A DNA stretch of 64,000 nucleotides, taken from contig JANWIG010000025.1 in assembly GCA_025449975.1 (NCBI GenBank), positions 1-64,000 of the forward strand, read 5' to 3'. Both the position numbers and the translations under genes were made by a program. The stretch is from Thermoactinomycetaceae bacterium (GTDB taxonomy: Bacteria; Bacillota; Bacilli; Thermoactinomycetales; Thermoactinomycetaceae). The notes under the pieces were generated by a model that was not told where the DNA came from, did no database searches, and saw only the letters and a list, made by a program, of their open reading frames with translations. Of the stretch, positions 17,689 through 25,961 are shown one piece after another (position 1 is the stretch's first letter; every line of letters begins with the position of its first letter).

Positions 17689-18472
17689 AAATTCTATATG
17701 ATTTAAGGAATTTTCATAGGTGGAGATAGATTCAATAATTAAAAAAGAGATTTGTTCATTGTTCGATCATATCGGACTGGGGATGTTTATATTTTTTTAC
17801 GGTCATGTTATATTTTGAATATGTGTATTTTATCTTGTTTAGTTTTCTAATATACTACATAATAATAAAATTCATTTCTAATATAATGGGGATTCTATTT
17901 TGGGCGAATCCTTGGCTGGAAAGTGCCTGATAGAGTTCCTTTCGATCAGGGGAAAGGGATCTCTCTTTCTCCTCTCAATCTTCTTGAATCAACCTCCACT
18001 CGTAGATCGAACGAAGATGGATGAAGCGGAAATGAAAAGAAAAAGAGGCGGCAAATGACTCTGAATAAAAATGAGGGTAAGGCAAAAGATTTACCAGAAT
18101 GGCTTGGGTACCAAGCGGAATAAAGTAATGTACCCAGTTTGACCCAGTAAGTTATCTGTTTTTTAATAGAGTAAGGTGGACAAAGTTGTCAATCGAGTAT
18201 AATGCTTTATGATGGGTGTACTTTGTCAAGCTTGCTACTATTTTTATCGTTTTAGAGCGAAATTGTCTTGTCGCCGAGTAAGTTTTTCTTGGGTAAGACA
18301 ACTTCATACGTGTTTTTAATAGCCGCATATCGCCGAGTATTTTTGAAATGCGGTCTATGCATGCATTGTTTGTTTTGTATAGATACTTGGCAAGATAAAC
18401 GAAGGGATCAAATTTGCATTCTTGTAAAAGATTTTGCCAATCCATGATAATGAAGATATGGGGGAGCAAAAA
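17689..18472. other. Gene-poor region with paired hairpins carrying a CGCCGAGTA loop
   Basis: I find no convincing gene in 780 nt. A 22-codon frame (ATG 18055) and a minus-strand frame (18152-18442) have no ribosome binding site or recognisable content. The left half is very AT-rich. Two successive hairpins are visible: arms TTGTCTT 18263-18269 / AAGACAA 18295-18301, and CCGCAT 18323-18328 / ATGCGG 18348-18353. Each shows the same nine bases CGCCGAGTA (18272-18280 and 18331-18339) in the 5' part of its loop. This duplication suggests a protein- or RNA-binding leader for the next gene. Confidence 0.35.
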
Positions 18473-18892
18473 ATGAATGATCCAAGACAAATCAAACAAT
18501 GGGAACAAGAGATGATGAAGACCCACGGGTGGTATGTGCACTATATTTCAGGAAAAAATGGTTATGCGAATATTCATACACATGGATTGCGGGAAACATT
18601 TAATCATCCTGATCTGCAAATCGTGATGTTACTCAAACCCAATATCGCACAGGGGATTTTTACAGCGATGATTGATGAGATCCAGATGGGTCAGCAATTT
18701 CAAGAGGGAAAACTTTATGATCAAGTTTTGGTGGGATATCCCGTTATGGTGAAAGCTTATGAGGAAATGGGGAGGATGGTCTTGCGCGTGTTACTCCCAG
18801 ATGGAAACGGATACTTACCGGGACATCCAAAATGTGATCCCATCTTTCAAGGACAATTGCGTCGTTTTCCCTATGAATCGGGTAGTAATTAA
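18473..18892 (+). CDS. DUF4262-like protein
   Basis: A 139-aa cytosolic protein containing HGWYVHYISG then ANIHTHGLRE, the pattern of the DUF4262 family, and a later HPDLQIVMLLKP segment. The function of the family is unknown; the conserved histidines suggest a metal or ligand site, by inference. GGGGGAG lies 7 nt before the ATG at 18473. It is followed by a hairpin that serves the convergent minus-strand operon. Confidence 0.7.
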   Translation: MNDPRQIKQWEQEMMKTHGWYVHYISGKNGYANIHTHGLRETFNHPDLQIVMLLKPNIAQGIFTAMIDEIQMGQQFQEGKLYDQVLVGYPVMVKAYEEMGRMVLRVLLPDGNGYLPGHPKCDPIFQGQLRRFPYESGSN

Positions 18893-18931
18893 GGAACCAT
18901 TTCCATTCAACAAAAAAGTCGAAGCTCACAG

Positions 18932-18975
18932 AAAAGAAGAAACCAAGCTTCTTATCATGAGCAAGAGGCTTGGTT
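18932..18975 (-). terminator. Terminator of the SDR operon
   Basis: A 13-bp imperfect stem (AACCAAGCTTCTT 18941-18953 / AAGAGGCTTGGTT 18963-18975) is followed on the minus strand by TCTTCTTTTC. It lies 12 nt after the SDR stop codon. Confidence 0.7.
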
Positions 18976-18987
18976 CCATTTGTGAAT

Positions 18988-19668
18988 TTATCGTTTTCGC
19001 GGGACTTGTGGACGCATAATGATTTGATTGATGATCACGTTCTTAGGTGCTGAAGCGATCATCCAGACGGTTTCCGCTACTTGTTCGGCTTCAAGAGCCC
19101 AATCGGGTGCAGGATGGAACTCGGTTTTGATCGAACCCGGGCAAAGGGTGGAGACTTTGACATGATGCGGTTTTAACTCTTGGGTCAAAGATTCAGACAA
19201 GCCCATCAAGCCGAATTTTGTCGCACAATATCCTCCACCGTTTGGAAAGGCGACTGTTCCGGCAACGCTAGAGATGTTGATAATGTGTCCTTTGGTTTCT
19301 TTGAGATGGGGAATCGCATATTTACAGGCCAAGAAGACCCCTGTTAGATTAACTTGCATCATTTCGTTCCAATCTTCTTCTTTTAGCTCATCTAAAGGAG
19401 CAAAGCGCCCTAATCCGGCGTTGTTGATCAAAAGGTCTATTTTTCCACAGGTGTCGATCGTATATTGAATCAGTGACTGCACTTGCTCACTTTGTGTGAC
19501 ATCGCAGGGAAAGGGTAAAATAAATTTTGGATTGGTTTGGGCCAAAGAGCGAAGCTTCTCTTCACTGCGGGCACTGGCGATCACCGTAATCCCTTCTTGG
19601 GCCAAACGTTGTGTAATCGCTGCTCCCAATCCTTTACTGGCTCCGGTAACGATTGCTACTTTGTCCAT
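18988..19668 (-). CDS. Short-chain dehydrogenase/reductase (3-ketoacyl reductase-like)
   Basis: A 226-aa classical SDR. The Rossmann cofactor motif is TGASKGLG (residues 8-15), followed by NNAG (82-85) and the catalytic Ser133/134, Tyr147 and Lys151 (NISS; YCATK). The NADP-type basic residue after the glycine motif (ASARSEEKL) suggests NADPH. Substrate is unknown; FabG-like and YdfG-like roles are possible. The ATG at 19668 is preferred because AGAAGGGAG lies just upstream. It is downstream of a small membrane protein gene. Confidence 0.85.
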   Translation of the reverse strand: MDKVAIVTGASKGLGAAITQRLAQEGITVIASARSEEKLRSLAQTNPKFILPFPCDVTQSEQVQSLIQYTIDTCGKIDLLINNAGLGRFAPLDELKEEDWNEMMQVNLTGVFLACKYAIPHLKETKGHIINISSVAGTVAFPNGGGYCATKFGLMGLSESLTQELKPHHVKVSTLCPGSIKTEFHPAPDWALEAEQVAETVWMIASAPKNVIINQIIMRPQVPRKR

Positions 19669-19689
19669 TGCTAAACTCCCTTCTAACAT

Positions 19690-20031
19690 TTAAAACAAAA
19701 ACTGCAAACCTGTTTTGATGCTGGCTAAAAAAAGCGCCCAGAGACTATAGGTAAAAAAGCTGATCATGATAATCAGTGTAACACCGATGATCACACCTAA
19801 ACCATGTTTTTTACCTAATTTTCGCCATGCAGAGATGGCAAGTGGAATCAGTAAGCAAATCAGGATCGTCGTAAGCAGTGGAAAAGCCAGCCAAAGCATT
19901 AGACTCGAAAAGTCAGAAAATAAATAAATAATCGGTGTAATCCCCAGTAATATTCCATAAATCAACACGAGCGCTAAGAGGGTAAGATAGATGGAAAATA
20001 AAGATCCCCGTCCCTTTAATCCATAATCCAT
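19690..20031 (-). CDS. Small membrane protein of unknown function
   Basis: A 113-aa protein with three hydrophobic segments (residues about 14-38, 43-65 and 80-105) separated by a basic loop (WRKLGKKHG). I do not recognise the family. It is immediately upstream of, and likely cotranscribed with, the SDR gene; the SDR ribosome binding site falls between them. A G-rich ATG context supports translation but no clear promoter was found. Confidence 0.6.
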   Translation of the reverse strand: MDYGLKGRGSLFSIYLTLLALVLIYGILLGITPIIYLFSDFSSLMLWLAFPLLTTILICLLIPLAISAWRKLGKKHGLGVIIGVTLIIMISFFTYSLWALFLASIKTGLQFLF

Positions 20032-20190
20032 TCTATTTTCACCCTTTCTTTATTCTGAAAATAGAAATTTATTATTCTATGATCTTTATATCTGTATAGT
20101 TATAATAATCTATCTGTATTGTCCCATTTTCTTAGATTAAAATCAATAAAAATTAGCACATATTCATCCGATCGATTGGGTAGGCAGAAA

Positions 20191-20222
20191 TAAAAAAGTC
20201 GGGGCAAAGAGAGTCCCCGACT
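20191..20222 (-). terminator. Rho-independent terminator of serA
   Basis: On the minus strand an 8-bp stem AGTCGGGG / CCCCGACT with a 10-nt loop is followed by TTTTTTA, 20 nt after the serA stop codon. Confidence 0.9.
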
Positions 20223-20242
20223 GCTTCATCAACACGATTGGA

Positions 20243-21823
20243 TTAGAGAACAATTTCGGTAACAGAGTAGATTCCTTCCAGCTGTTTTAAGGCTTCGGTG
20301 CTTTCTGGAGTTAAATCTTTATCGATATGGAGTAACATGATCGCTTGTCCGCCTACTTCAGCTCGTCCTACTTGCATCGTTGCAATGTTGATTCCATAGT
20401 TACCGAGAACCGTTCCAACTCGTCCGATGGTACCAGGTTGGTCCTTATGTTGAATAAAGAGCATATGACCTTCTGGATAAGCATCAATGGAGTATTTGCC
20501 AATTTCGGTAATCCGAGGTCCGAAACCATTGAGCAAAGTACCCGCGACGCTTTTTTGTTCTTTATCGGTAGCAATTTCTACGCGGATAAACTGGGTAAAA
20601 CCATAGCTTTTTGACGATTTTTGTTCGATGATTTGAATACCGCGCTTTTTGGCTATGTGAGTCACATTGACATAGTTGACATCGGACAGATGGCTCGATA
20701 GCGCTCCTTTTAAGATGGTGCGAGCCAATGGAGCAGTGTCCCATTCAGCGATTTCTCCAGCGAAAGTGACGGTAATTTTTTCAGGCGCTCCGTTTACGAT
20801 TTGGCCAGCAAACGATCCGAGCTTTTCCGCCAATGTTTGATAAGGTTGTAATTTGCTTTGCAATTCGGCTGGAATCGATGGTAAGTTAACTGCATTTTTA
20901 AATGGTTCACCGCGTAAGATATGCAACACTTCTTCAGAAACATCGATGGCGACATTTTCTTGCGCTTCCACCGTTGAAGCTCCTAAGTGAGGAGTAGCGG
21001 TCACTTGTGGTAAAGTGAACAAACGATGGTTGCCGGGTGGTTCGGTTTCAAAGACATCGAGCGCTGCGCCAGCCACATGTCCAGATTGAATCGCCTCATA
21101 TAGAGCATCTTCATCAATGATTCCACCACGAGCACAATTCAAAATTCGGACACCTGGTTTCATCTGTGCAAAGACATCGCGATTGATAAGATGACGCGTA
21201 TCCTTGGTCAGTGGGGTGTGAACGGTAATAAAGTCACCGGTAGCAATCGCTTCTTCAAAGCTTGCTTTTTTAACGCCTAATTTTTTCGCTCTCTCTTCAG
21301 AAAGATAGGGATCAAAAGCGATCACGTTCATATGGAACGCTTTGGCCCGCTTCGATAACTCACTGCCAATCCGACCGAGACCAATAATACTCAATGTTTT
21401 TCCTTTTAGTTCTACCCCAACGAATTGTTTTCTTTTCCATTCCCCTTGAATGGTCGAACGGTAAGCTTGGGGAATATTGCGAGCAAGAGCAATCATCATA
21501 GCAAAAGTGTGCTCAGCAGTAGAAATGGTATTCCCATCGGGAGCGTTGACGACGATAATCCCTTTTTTTGTTGCTGCGTTAATATCGATGTTATCTACAC
21601 CGACGCCGGCCCGACCTACTACTTTAAGCTTTCTCGCTTTTTCTAGCACTTCAGCCGTTACTTTGGTTTGGCTGCGGACGAGCAAAGCATCGGCATCTTC
21701 AATCTCAAGTAGCAATTGCTCGGGCGAAAGATCTGTTTTACGGACCACTTCAACGTCTTCTGCTTGCAGTAACTTTTGAATCCCTAGATCACTAAGCGGA
21801 TCAGTAATCAATACTTTATACAT
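20243..21823 (-). CDS. serA: D-3-phosphoglycerate dehydrogenase, long form
   Basis: A 526-aa cytosolic enzyme oxidising 3-phosphoglycerate to 3-phosphohydroxypyruvate, the first step of serine synthesis. The substrate domain surrounds an NAD-binding fold with GLGRIG (148-153); catalytic R232, E261 and H279 (TPHLGAS) are all present. An intervening allosteric-substrate-binding domain (about 310-450) and a C-terminal ACT domain (about 455-526) make it the long type found in Bacillus. Its start lies inside the end of the aminotransferase gene (8-nt overlap), so both are expressed from the T-box leader upstream. Confidence 0.96.
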   Translation of the reverse strand: MYKVLITDPLSDLGIQKLLQAEDVEVVRKTDLSPEQLLLEIEDADALLVRSQTKVTAEVLEKARKLKVVGRAGVGVDNIDINAATKKGIIVVNAPDGNTISTAEHTFAMMIALARNIPQAYRSTIQGEWKRKQFVGVELKGKTLSIIGLGRIGSELSKRAKAFHMNVIAFDPYLSEERAKKLGVKKASFEEAIATGDFITVHTPLTKDTRHLINRDVFAQMKPGVRILNCARGGIIDEDALYEAIQSGHVAGAALDVFETEPPGNHRLFTLPQVTATPHLGASTVEAQENVAIDVSEEVLHILRGEPFKNAVNLPSIPAELQSKLQPYQTLAEKLGSFAGQIVNGAPEKITVTFAGEIAEWDTAPLARTILKGALSSHLSDVNYVNVTHIAKKRGIQIIEQKSSKSYGFTQFIRVEIATDKEQKSVAGTLLNGFGPRITEIGKYSIDAYPEGHMLFIQHKDQPGTIGRVGTVLGNYGINIATMQVGRAEVGGQAIMLLHIDKDLTPESTEALKQLEGIYSVTEIVL

Positions 21824-22973
21824 GTTGTGTCCAAACCTCCTGAGCTGCCTTTACTCCTGCCCCTAATTCAACGGGAACATCGATTTGATTTAAGGCAAAT
21901 TCAATCGCAGATAGTGTAGTGAGAATGTCCAATGGATCACAATAACCCATGTGACCGATCCGGAAAATTTGTCCTTTGAGATGCTGTTGGCCTCCAGCGA
22001 CGACCACATTGATTTGGCTTAACGCTTTGCGCAGATCTTCTACATTCCAGTCTGTATCCTTACAATCGATCGACGTGACGGTAGGAGAACCATCTTCATC
22101 CGAGGTCATCAAGGTAAGACCGAGGGCACGAACTCCTGCACGTGTCATCTCTTTTAAGAGCTCATGGCGACGAATCACATTTTCCATTCCTTCTTCTTCA
22201 AACAGGCGAAGTACCTCTTGCAAGCCAAAAATCAAGGACAATGCAGGGGTGAATGGAGTTGTGCTTTTGTCCATTTGGTTGCGATAGCTGATTAAATCTA
22301 AGTAGAAGCGTGGTTGTTCGTTTTGTTCAATCACTTTCCAAGCACGGTCACTTACAGCGACAAACGCCAGCCCAGGTGGGAGCATAAACGCTTTTTGCGA
22401 GCCCGTAACCAAGATATCGATGCCCCATTCATCCATTTGGCAAGGTACAGCGCCTACGCAGCTGACTCCATCGACGATGATCAGTGCATCGGAGTGATCA
22501 CGAACTGCCTTAGCTAAAGCATCAACAGGGTTTAGCACACCTGTAGAAGTTTCACAATAGGTCATGAAAACAGCTTTGGCTTTTGGATGTTGTTTTAGAA
22601 AAGCAGTCAATGTGTCGACATCGCAAGCTTGTCCCCAAGGAATATCGAGACGATGAACGGTGAAGTTGTAGCGATTTAGGATTTTCGTAAAACGATCACC
22701 AAAAACACCGGTAACGACAACGATGGCTTCATCTCCAGGAGAGAGTGTATTGACAACTCCTGCCTCCAGTGCCGATGTACCCGAGCTCGCTAAAATGAGA
22801 GGTTGTTGCTGGGTTCCCAAGACCATTTTTAAGCGATCGCTGCAATCGCGAATCAATTGAGAAGCCGCTTGGCTCCGGTGTCCAATCATCGCTTGTTGCA
22901 TTGCTCTGCCAACACTCGGTGGAATCGGTGTTGGACCTGGAATTCGAAGATGAAATTTTTCAGTAAATGTCAT
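21816..22973 (-). CDS. Class V aminotransferase (alanine/serine-glyoxylate family), serine-pathway associated
   Basis: A 385-aa PLP enzyme. It begins with RIPGPTPIPPSV, a signature of the alanine-glyoxylate/serine-glyoxylate/ureidoglycine-glyoxylate group; the Schiff-base lysine is K194 in GSQKAFMLPPG, with D168 (VDGV) contacting the cofactor pyridine. The ATG at 22973 has AAGGGGG upstream. It is the first gene of a T-box-controlled operon with serA, and no serC is seen nearby. This context suggests it transaminates 3-phosphohydroxypyruvate, or makes serine from hydroxypyruvate; PucG-type ureidoglycine chemistry is a less likely alternative. Confidence 0.85.
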   Translation of the reverse strand: MTFTEKFHLRIPGPTPIPPSVGRAMQQAMIGHRSQAASQLIRDCSDRLKMVLGTQQQPLILASSGTSALEAGVVNTLSPGDEAIVVVTGVFGDRFTKILNRYNFTVHRLDIPWGQACDVDTLTAFLKQHPKAKAVFMTYCETSTGVLNPVDALAKAVRDHSDALIIVDGVSCVGAVPCQMDEWGIDILVTGSQKAFMLPPGLAFVAVSDRAWKVIEQNEQPRFYLDLISYRNQMDKSTTPFTPALSLIFGLQEVLRLFEEEGMENVIRRHELLKEMTRAGVRALGLTLMTSDEDGSPTVTSIDCKDTDWNVEDLRKALSQINVVVAGGQQHLKGQIFRIGHMGYCDPLDILTTLSAIEFALNQIDVPVELGAGVKAAQEVWTQHV

Positions 22974-22995
22974 GTAGATAACCCCCTTATGGTAA

Positions 22996-23275
22996 ATAAA
23001 AAAACCTTTCATCTTCACATCTTCGCCAAGGAAGAGTGAGGGACGAAAGGTTCGTGGTGCCACCCTCATTTGTTGCTCGCTCACGCAAAGCAACCTTAAT
23101 AGGTCGATGACCTGAATGATAACGGTATAACCGGGTTTGCCTACTTCGATTTCAACAAACCGCTCCGGAGTGCTCCACATGGGTCAACTGCCGATTTTCA
23201 CCAACCATCGGCTCTCTAGGAGTTTGACACTCATGTTTGGCTCCATCATCACTGTGGCTAGTTAAATTTTTTTTT
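22996..23275 (-). promoter_or_regulatory. T-box riboswitch, probably serine-specific
   Basis: On the minus strand the leader contains the conserved T-box sequence AGGGTGGCACCACG (within 23053-23066), the stem I motifs GAGAG and GGTTGGTG, and a terminator with arms GAAAGGTT-type (23045-23052 and 23003-23010) followed by TTTTTTT. The antiterminator bulge sequence overlaps the terminator 5' arm as expected. In the probable specifier loop the codon AGC (Ser) appears in GGAGCACTCC, which fits the serine genes downstream. Uncharged tRNA-Ser would promote read-through. Class is certain; specificity is inferred. Confidence 0.9.
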
Positions 23276-23276
23276 T

Positions 23277-23305
23277 AATTTATCAAGGGATAATCTGAAA
23301 GTCAA
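23277..23305 (-). promoter_or_regulatory. Sigma-A promoter of the T-box/serA operon
   Basis: On the minus strand TTGACT (23300-23305) and TAAATT (23277-23282) are separated by 17 nt and place the start site just before the T-box stem I. Confidence 0.7.
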
Positions 23306-23475
23306 TAGCAAAATTCCCTTGGAATAAAATAAAACCATGGGTAAATCTAGAAGAAATAAGTTTTTTATGCAGATTACTACGATTTCTGTAACCTATGTTA
23401 ACATAAAGATATCTTTTCGGAAAGAGGTAAAATAACAACTAGGTTAAATATATATAAAAGCTTATAAAAACCTCT

Positions 23476-23532
23476 GAATCAGGAAGAAAACAGAAACTCT
23501 TCGAGTTTTATCAGTTTTTCATAACGGAAATG
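23476..23532 (+). repeat. Dispersed hairpin repeat, copy A
   Basis: A palindromic unit (GAAAAC 23486-23491, AAACTC-TTC-GAGTTT at its centre, GTTTTTC 23514-23520) followed by ACGGAAATG. A near-identical unit lies at 62408-62469. The core TCGAGTTTTATC-N-GTTTTTC is shared, with outer arms kept complementary in both. It lies between the ppa terminator and the T-box promoter. Confidence 0.55.
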
Positions 23533-23534
23533 CT

Positions 23535-23573
23535 AAATAAAAATACCACACCCCAATCGCGACTAGGGTGTGG
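23535..23573 (-). terminator. Rho-independent terminator of ppa
   Basis: On the minus strand an 8-bp stem CCACACCC / GGGTGTGG is followed by TATTTTTATTT, directly after the ppa stop codon. Confidence 0.85.
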
Positions 23574-23581
23574 GAGCAGAA

Positions 23582-24091
23582 TTAGCTATTTGTTTGATAA
23601 AGAGTTTGTTGATAACGCTCAAGGCATTCCTCATAAATTTTTTGAGCGACGTCGACGTCCCTCCACTCTTCGACATTTGTTACTTTTCTTTCCAAGTCTT
23701 TGTATACTCGGAAAAAGTGAGCGATTTCATCAAGAATGTGAGGTGGGACATCAGCCAAGCGTTTCACTTGGTTGAAACGAGGGTCTTCCACTGGTACGGC
23801 AAGCAATTTTTCATCTGGACCTTTATCATCTGACATCATCAATACGCCGACGACCCGGCTGGCAATCACACAACCTGGGAAGGTAGGGAATGTGGTTAAG
23901 ACGAGAATGTCTAGAGGATCACCATCATTGGCTAAAGTTCCGTCTAAATAGCCGTACTCGGTTGGGTAATGCATGGGAGAATATAAGACGCGATCCAAGC
24001 GGAAGAATCCTTTTTCTTTGTCATATTCATACTTATTCTGACTGCCTCTTGGGATCTCAATAAATGCATCAACAATCAATTCTTTACTCAT
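23582..24091 (-). CDS. ppa: Inorganic pyrophosphatase, family I
   Basis: A 169-aa soluble enzyme hydrolysing pyrophosphate to phosphate. The family I signature DGDPLDILV and the surrounding YPTEYGYLDGTLANDGDPLD region give the metal-binding aspartates; a second acidic cluster is DDKGPDEK. Length agrees with bacterial soluble family I enzymes. B. subtilis itself uses a family II (PpaC) enzyme, so this marks a lineage difference. GAGGG precedes the ATG. The gene is monocistronic with its own terminator. Confidence 0.93.
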   Translation of the reverse strand: MSKELIVDAFIEIPRGSQNKYEYDKEKGFFRLDRVLYSPMHYPTEYGYLDGTLANDGDPLDILVLTTFPTFPGCVIASRVVGVLMMSDDKGPDEKLLAVPVEDPRFNQVKRLADVPPHILDEIAHFFRVYKDLERKVTNVEEWRDVDVAQKIYEECLERYQQTLYQTNS

Positions 24092-24226
24092 TATGATTCC
24101 CTCTCTTTCACTATGTAGAAAAGTGATGAATAGTCCACAAGGACATTTTATTCACTTTTGCTACCATGCGCAAACAAAATTTTTGAAATTAGTGGCGAAA
24201 ACTGTAAACAATAAGGAAGTGAAGCA

Positions 24227-24559
24227 ATGAGTACCATAGAAATACACCATATTTCAGCACAAGAATTCGCGAAGAAATACCAACTTGGTGAATTGGAAAA
24301 AGAACAATGTTTGGATGTTCGTGAGCCTGAAGAATGGGAAAGATACCATTTGGATCAATGTAACCTCATCCCATTAGGTCATTTACCAAATTGTTTAGAT
24401 AAATTAAAACGCGAAAAGCCGATCTATCTGCTATGTGCTCATGGAGTACGTAGTTGGTATGCTGCGAATTTTTTAATTCGGCAAGGCTTTTTATTTGTGG
24501 TAAATGTTGATGGCGGTTTAGCGGAAGTGAGTCTCTATCTAGATCACGCTAATGAATAG
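24227..24559 (+). CDS. Rhodanese-like domain protein
   Basis: A 110-aa single-domain rhodanese. The acidic entry motif LDVREPEEWERYH is followed by the active-site loop C70-AHGVRS, a variant of the usual CRxGxR loop that retains the catalytic cysteine and the loop arginine. Single-domain rhodaneses carry sulfane sulfur between donors and acceptors; the specific partner is unknown. AAGGAAGTG lies before the ATG. It is divergent from ppa. Confidence 0.85.
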   Translation: MSTIEIHHISAQEFAKKYQLGELEKEQCLDVREPEEWERYHLDQCNLIPLGHLPNCLDKLKREKPIYLLCAHGVRSWYAANFLIRQGFLFVVNVDGGLAEVSLYLDHANE

Positions 24560-24700
24560 GAGTTTGTCATTATAACTCAATCATTCTACAGTAAAAAAAG
24601 GGGAATGTCTAGATAGTTTAGGAAAAAACTTTGTATACAAAAAAATCCCACTTCATTTTAAGGAGGGATCTACCAATATGTGGTTTTATTTTCATATCTC

Positions 24701-24729
24701 TTGACAGCTGTGTATGAAAATGATATATG
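24701..24729 (+). promoter_or_regulatory. Candidate sigma-A promoter in the rhodanese-ferredoxin gap
   Basis: A perfect -35 TTGACA (24701-24706) and -10-like TATATG (24724-24729) are separated by 17 nt. No recognised gene follows on this strand before the convergent ferredoxin gene, only a 30-codon frame and a hairpin. Confidence 0.45.
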
Positions 24730-24762
24730 AAGAGTTTATCGAGAAGAGGTAAGAGGACTGCG

Positions 24763-24855
24763 ATGCAATGGGAGAGAGTGAGAAGTGGTGATCGAAAGCG
24801 GAAGCAAACCTCCATTCATCCAATTGGAAAGATGAATGGAGGAGTCATACAATAA
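24763..24855 (+). CDS. Possible 30-aa basic peptide
   Basis: A short frame starting at an ATG 34 nt after a good promoter-like sequence, with AGAGG/AAGAGG before it. The product would be strongly basic (R, K rich: RSGDRKRKQ). Its 3' part coincides with a 12-bp perfect hairpin (24809-24820 / 24831-24842), which may be a terminator for either strand although it lacks a clear T-run. I do not recognise the peptide; this could equally be a small RNA. Confidence 0.25.
   Translation: MQWERVRSGDRKRKQTSIHPIGKMNGGVIQ
24809..24842. terminator. 12-bp perfect hairpin at the convergent end of the ferredoxin gene
   Basis: CCTCCATTCATC (24809-24820) and GATGAATGGAGG (24831-24842) form a perfect stem with a 10-nt loop. 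On the minus strand it is followed only by TTTGCTTCC, so termination is plausible but weak. It lies 34 nt beyond the ferredoxin stop codon. Confidence 0.45.
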
Positions 24856-24875
24856 GGGAACTATTGCTCAAAAAA

Positions 24876-25124
<249 letters not shown>

Positions 25125-25206
25125 TTACTTCCACACCTCATTTTAGAACGTTTCTGGTAGAATTGCAAGAAACAATCAGCGGATATGCATTAAGGGGAAG
25201 AAAAAA

Positions 25207-25770
25207 ATGGATCTAGATCAAAAAAAGGGTTTTTATACGGAAAGACAGCTCTTGATCTCCTTCTATTTTACCCAAGGGATCCTGCTTTTATTTGCTTTGG
25301 GGTTACTTTGGTGGCAAGATCGCCTTCACTGGGATCTCATTATCGATCAGCAACCTTTTTGGTGGATCTTTGGTCTGGGACTAGGGATTCTGATCGTTGT
25401 TATCGAATTTATCCTTATGTATACAGTTCCAACTGAATGGCAAGATGATGGTGGAATCAATCGCCTTTTATTTAAAAATCGTTCAGTTGGGCATATTTTT
25501 ATCATAGCGGTGATTTCCAGTTTGGTAGAAGAGCTTCTGTTTCGTGGCGCTATTCAATATTGGTTGGGGATTTGGTGGACAGCTTTTCTTTTTGTTTTGC
25601 TGCATGTTCGCTATTTAAGGCAGTGGCTCCTTGTCCTCATCCTTACACTGATCAGCCTGACATTTGGTTATGTGGTAGAACATAGTCATGTGCTAACTCC
25701 GGTCATTGTGGCTCATTGGATGATCAACTTTTGTGTTGGTTTACATATCCGTTTCTCTCATCAGAAGTAA
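25207..25770 (+). CDS. ypbD: CPBP-family intramembrane metalloprotease (Abi)
   Basis: A 187-aa membrane protein with about five transmembrane segments. CPBP motif 1 is EELLFRG (residues about 104-110), motif 2 is FVLLHVRY and the last histidine lies in VAHWMINF, which together form the predicted metal site. Relatives are CAAX-type prenyl proteases; the substrate here is unknown. AGGGGAAG precedes the ATG. Location between fer and a MecA-type gene corresponds to ypbD in B. subtilis. Confidence 0.85.
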   Translation: MDLDQKKGFYTERQLLISFYFTQGILLLFALGLLWWQDRLHWDLIIDQQPFWWIFGLGLGILIVVIEFILMYTVPTEWQDDGGINRLLFKNRSVGHIFIIAVISSLVEELLFRGAIQYWLGIWWTAFLFVLLHVRYLRQWLLVLILTLISLTFGYVVEHSHVLTPVIVAHWMINFCVGLHIRFSHQK

Positions 25771-25961
25771 AATTTTGTAACACCATAATGCACTTTTTTG
25801 ATTGATGTGATAAAATAAGTATTTATTATATGCTAATGCAATTTAAGCTGTTTTTGTGTATTATTAAATTAGAACAGAATAGGAGACCAGACCGCCGTAA
25901 CCGATTTCTTTTTGACCACATACAATGGAATGTGGAGGTCTCCAGCGAGGGAGGGAAAGCC

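Noticed and set aside
17896-18055. A TTG-initiated frame of about 50 codons with a following 22-codon frame overlapping by ATGA
   Set aside because: The overlap looks operon-like, but there is no good ribosome binding site and no recognisable protein; short open frames are expected by chance in 780 nt.
18152-18541. A 129-codon frame on the minus strand in the gap before the DUF4262-like gene
   Set aside because: No ribosome binding site, overlaps the start of a better gene on the other strand, composition is biased and shows no domain; the plus-strand hairpins explain the region better.
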